A stretch of 64,000 nucleotides of DNA from Cyclina sinensis. Taxonomy: Eukaryota > Mollusca > Bivalvia > Venerida > Veneridae. Where the stretch lies: contig JAAONU010000003.1 in the NCBI GenBank assembly GCA_012932295.1, forward strand, positions 33,404,361-33,468,360, read 5' to 3'. Positions 62,192 through 64,000 of this stretch are shown here, in pieces. The notes under the pieces were generated by a model. That model searched no databases. It worked only from the letters and a program-made list of their open reading frames with translations, and had not been told where the DNA came from. Each line of letters begins with the position of its first letter. The stretch's first letter is position 1. The position numbers were made by a program, and so were the translations under genes.

Positions 62192-62850
62192 GTAAGTTGA
62201 TGTTGTTACTCTACCTGTTTCAATGGTAACCATGTGATTAAACCTCTTAATTTTTAAGTCACAAGACACCTGTATGGGTGAGCACTATTAGTCTTTGTCC
62301 TTGTATCTTCCAGCTCTTCAAAAGGAGCTGGAGTCAAGGGGTAGAGCAGTTGACTTTTTATTATGGAAGTTTCTGGTTCCATTCCCACCAGGGCTTAGAG
62401 TTTCCAAGGACTTTACATATTCCACACTTTTGGTTCATGTATTAGAGTAAACCCGTCAATTATCAAGCTGGATTCATTTAAGTTATAAGAATCTGTGTCC
62501 AAATCAATGTGAAAAAAAGGTTTAAAGTAAGGGAGAACATCTTTGAATTTCTGTGTAAAATAAGGATATAAACTAGTTCCTTTACTGATTCAGGGTCATG
62601 GGCTGAAGTCCTGCTGTTGATCTAAACCTTCAAGAATTAAATTATAAAATTCAGCTTCCTGCTTGAAGTGTAAAATGTGTGAAATGAATATTTAAAGTCT
62701 GGTTTTCTTTTCTGAATACTAATATATTAAAAGAGTTGCAGTATTGTGGTTATTTATTTGTGCTGTTATTTATGTATATTTTCTTAAGTATATATTTTGC
62801 TGATGCATTAACTGTTATACTAAAACATTAAAGCTTGTTATTTTAAAGTC

Positions 62851-64000
62851 ATTTTGTTTGAATGAGAGTACCTTCTAACCCACCTATGACATGATCTATG
62901 AGGCTAATTTGTTTTGATACAGTATCTTCTGACCCACCTATGACATGATTTGTTAGGCTAATTTGTTTGGATGAGAGTATCTTCTGATCCACCTCTGACA
63001 TGATCTGTTTGGCTAATTTGTTTGGATGAGAGTATCTTCTGATCCACCTCTGACATGATCTGTTTGGCTAATTTGTTTGGATGAGAGTATCTTCTGATCC
63101 ATCTATGACATGATCTGTTAGGCTAATTTGTTTGGATGAGTGTATCTTCTGATCCATTTATGACATGATCTGTTAGGCTAATTTGTTTGGATGAGAGTAT
63201 CTTCTGATCCACCTATGACATGATCTGTTAGGCTAATTTGTTTGGATGAGAGTATCTTCTGACTTACCTATGACATGATCTGTTAGGCTAATTTGTTTGG
63301 ATGAGTGTATCTTCTGATCCATCTATGACATGATCTGTAGGCTAATTTGTTTGGATGAGAGTATCTTCTGACCAACCTATGACATGATCTGTTAGGCTAA
63401 TTTGTTTGGATGAGAGTATCTTCTGATCCTCCTATGACATGATCTGTTAGGCTAATTTGTTTGAATGAGAGTATCTTCTGATTCACCTCTGGCATGATCC
63501 ATGTGTCCATTATGTTAATGAGAGTATCTTCTGATTCACCTCTGACATGATTTGTTAGGCTAATTTGTTTGGATGAGAGTATCTTCTGATCCATCTATGA
63601 CATGATCTGTAGGCTAATTTGTTTGGATGAGAGTATCTTCTGACCAACCTATGACATGATCTGTTGGGCTAATTTGTTTGGATGAGAGTATCTTCTGACC
63701 AACCTATGGCATGATCTGTTGGGCTAATTTGTTTGGATGAGTGTATCTTCTGATCCATTTATGACATGATCTGTTAGGCTAATTTGTTTGGATGAGTGTA
63801 TCTTCTGATCCATCTATGACATGATCTGTAGGCTAATTTGTTTGGATGAGAGTATCTTCTGACCAACCTATGACATGATCTGTTGGGCTAATTTGTTTGG
63901 ATGAGAGTATCTTCTGATCCATCTATGACATGATCTGTAGGCAAATTTGTTTGAATGAGAGTACTTTCTGACCCACCTCTGACATGATGTTAGGCAGGTT
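62851..64000. repeat. 55-bp satellite array in UAP1 intron
   Basis: About 21 units of TCTGTTAGGCTAATTTGTTT plus GGATGAGAGTATCTTCTGAT plus CCACCTATGACATGA, running to the window edge. Variants (GAGAGT/GAGTGT, CCACCT/CCATCT/CCAACC, GTTAGGC/GTAGGC) recur in blocks, a sign of multi-unit duplication. It may continue beyond the window. Confidence 0.93.

Overview
This is a stretch of animal nuclear DNA, AT-rich and intron-containing, most likely from a bivalve mollusc. That inference rests on three things: the dispersed AGGTCA-rich repeats whose ends carry hairpins next to AACAAGAG and GAGCTAAAAA, the tRNA-derived SINEs, and the way three conserved animal genes are broken into short exons. The species cannot be fixed from sequence alone.

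Layout. Bases 1-19000 hold no gene I can support. They contain copies of the hairpin-ended repeats (1-972, 1440-3700, 6764-8431), an internally deleted Tc1-like DNA transposon (4200-5341), a tRNA-derived SINE (12731-12958), a small hairpin element (14735-14845) and an isolated CRE plus TATA-like motif (15179-15218). The first gene is a single-coding-exon class A GPCR orthologous to vertebrate GPR19 (19007-20182, minus strand). From 21 to 30 kb come tandem arrays, including a 24-bp minisatellite with a 375-bp higher-order period, and unremarkable AT-rich DNA. A nested pair of hairpin-ended repeats fills 30.1-32.9 kb.

The second gene is a complete WDR76 (33340-45121, minus strand). I rebuilt it as 15 coding exons encoding 561 residues; every junction is GT-AG and phase-compatible. 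Its introns hold an inverted pair of SINEs, two or three hairpin-ended repeats, a 55-bp array that repeats the exon 3 splice donor six times, and a LINE split by a 935-bp foldback element with an 8-bp target duplication. Divergently, about 7.1 kb away (start codon to start codon), UAP1 (UDP-N-acetylglucosamine pyrophosphorylase) starts at 52254 on the plus strand. Eight coding exons, 461 full codons, lie inside the window; the last roughly 50 residues lie beyond the right edge. A 30-bp in-frame micro-exon sits where vertebrate UAP1 is alternatively spliced. A 55-bp satellite fills the last intron to the window end.

The three genes have unrelated jobs: a signalling receptor, a chromatin/DNA-damage WD40 protein, and a nucleotide-sugar enzyme for chitin and glycan synthesis. 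I see no operon-like logic. The most unusual material is structural. The repeat family keeps its terminal hairpins while their sequence changes. The foldback element has an internal empty-site control. The tandem array multiplies a splice site.
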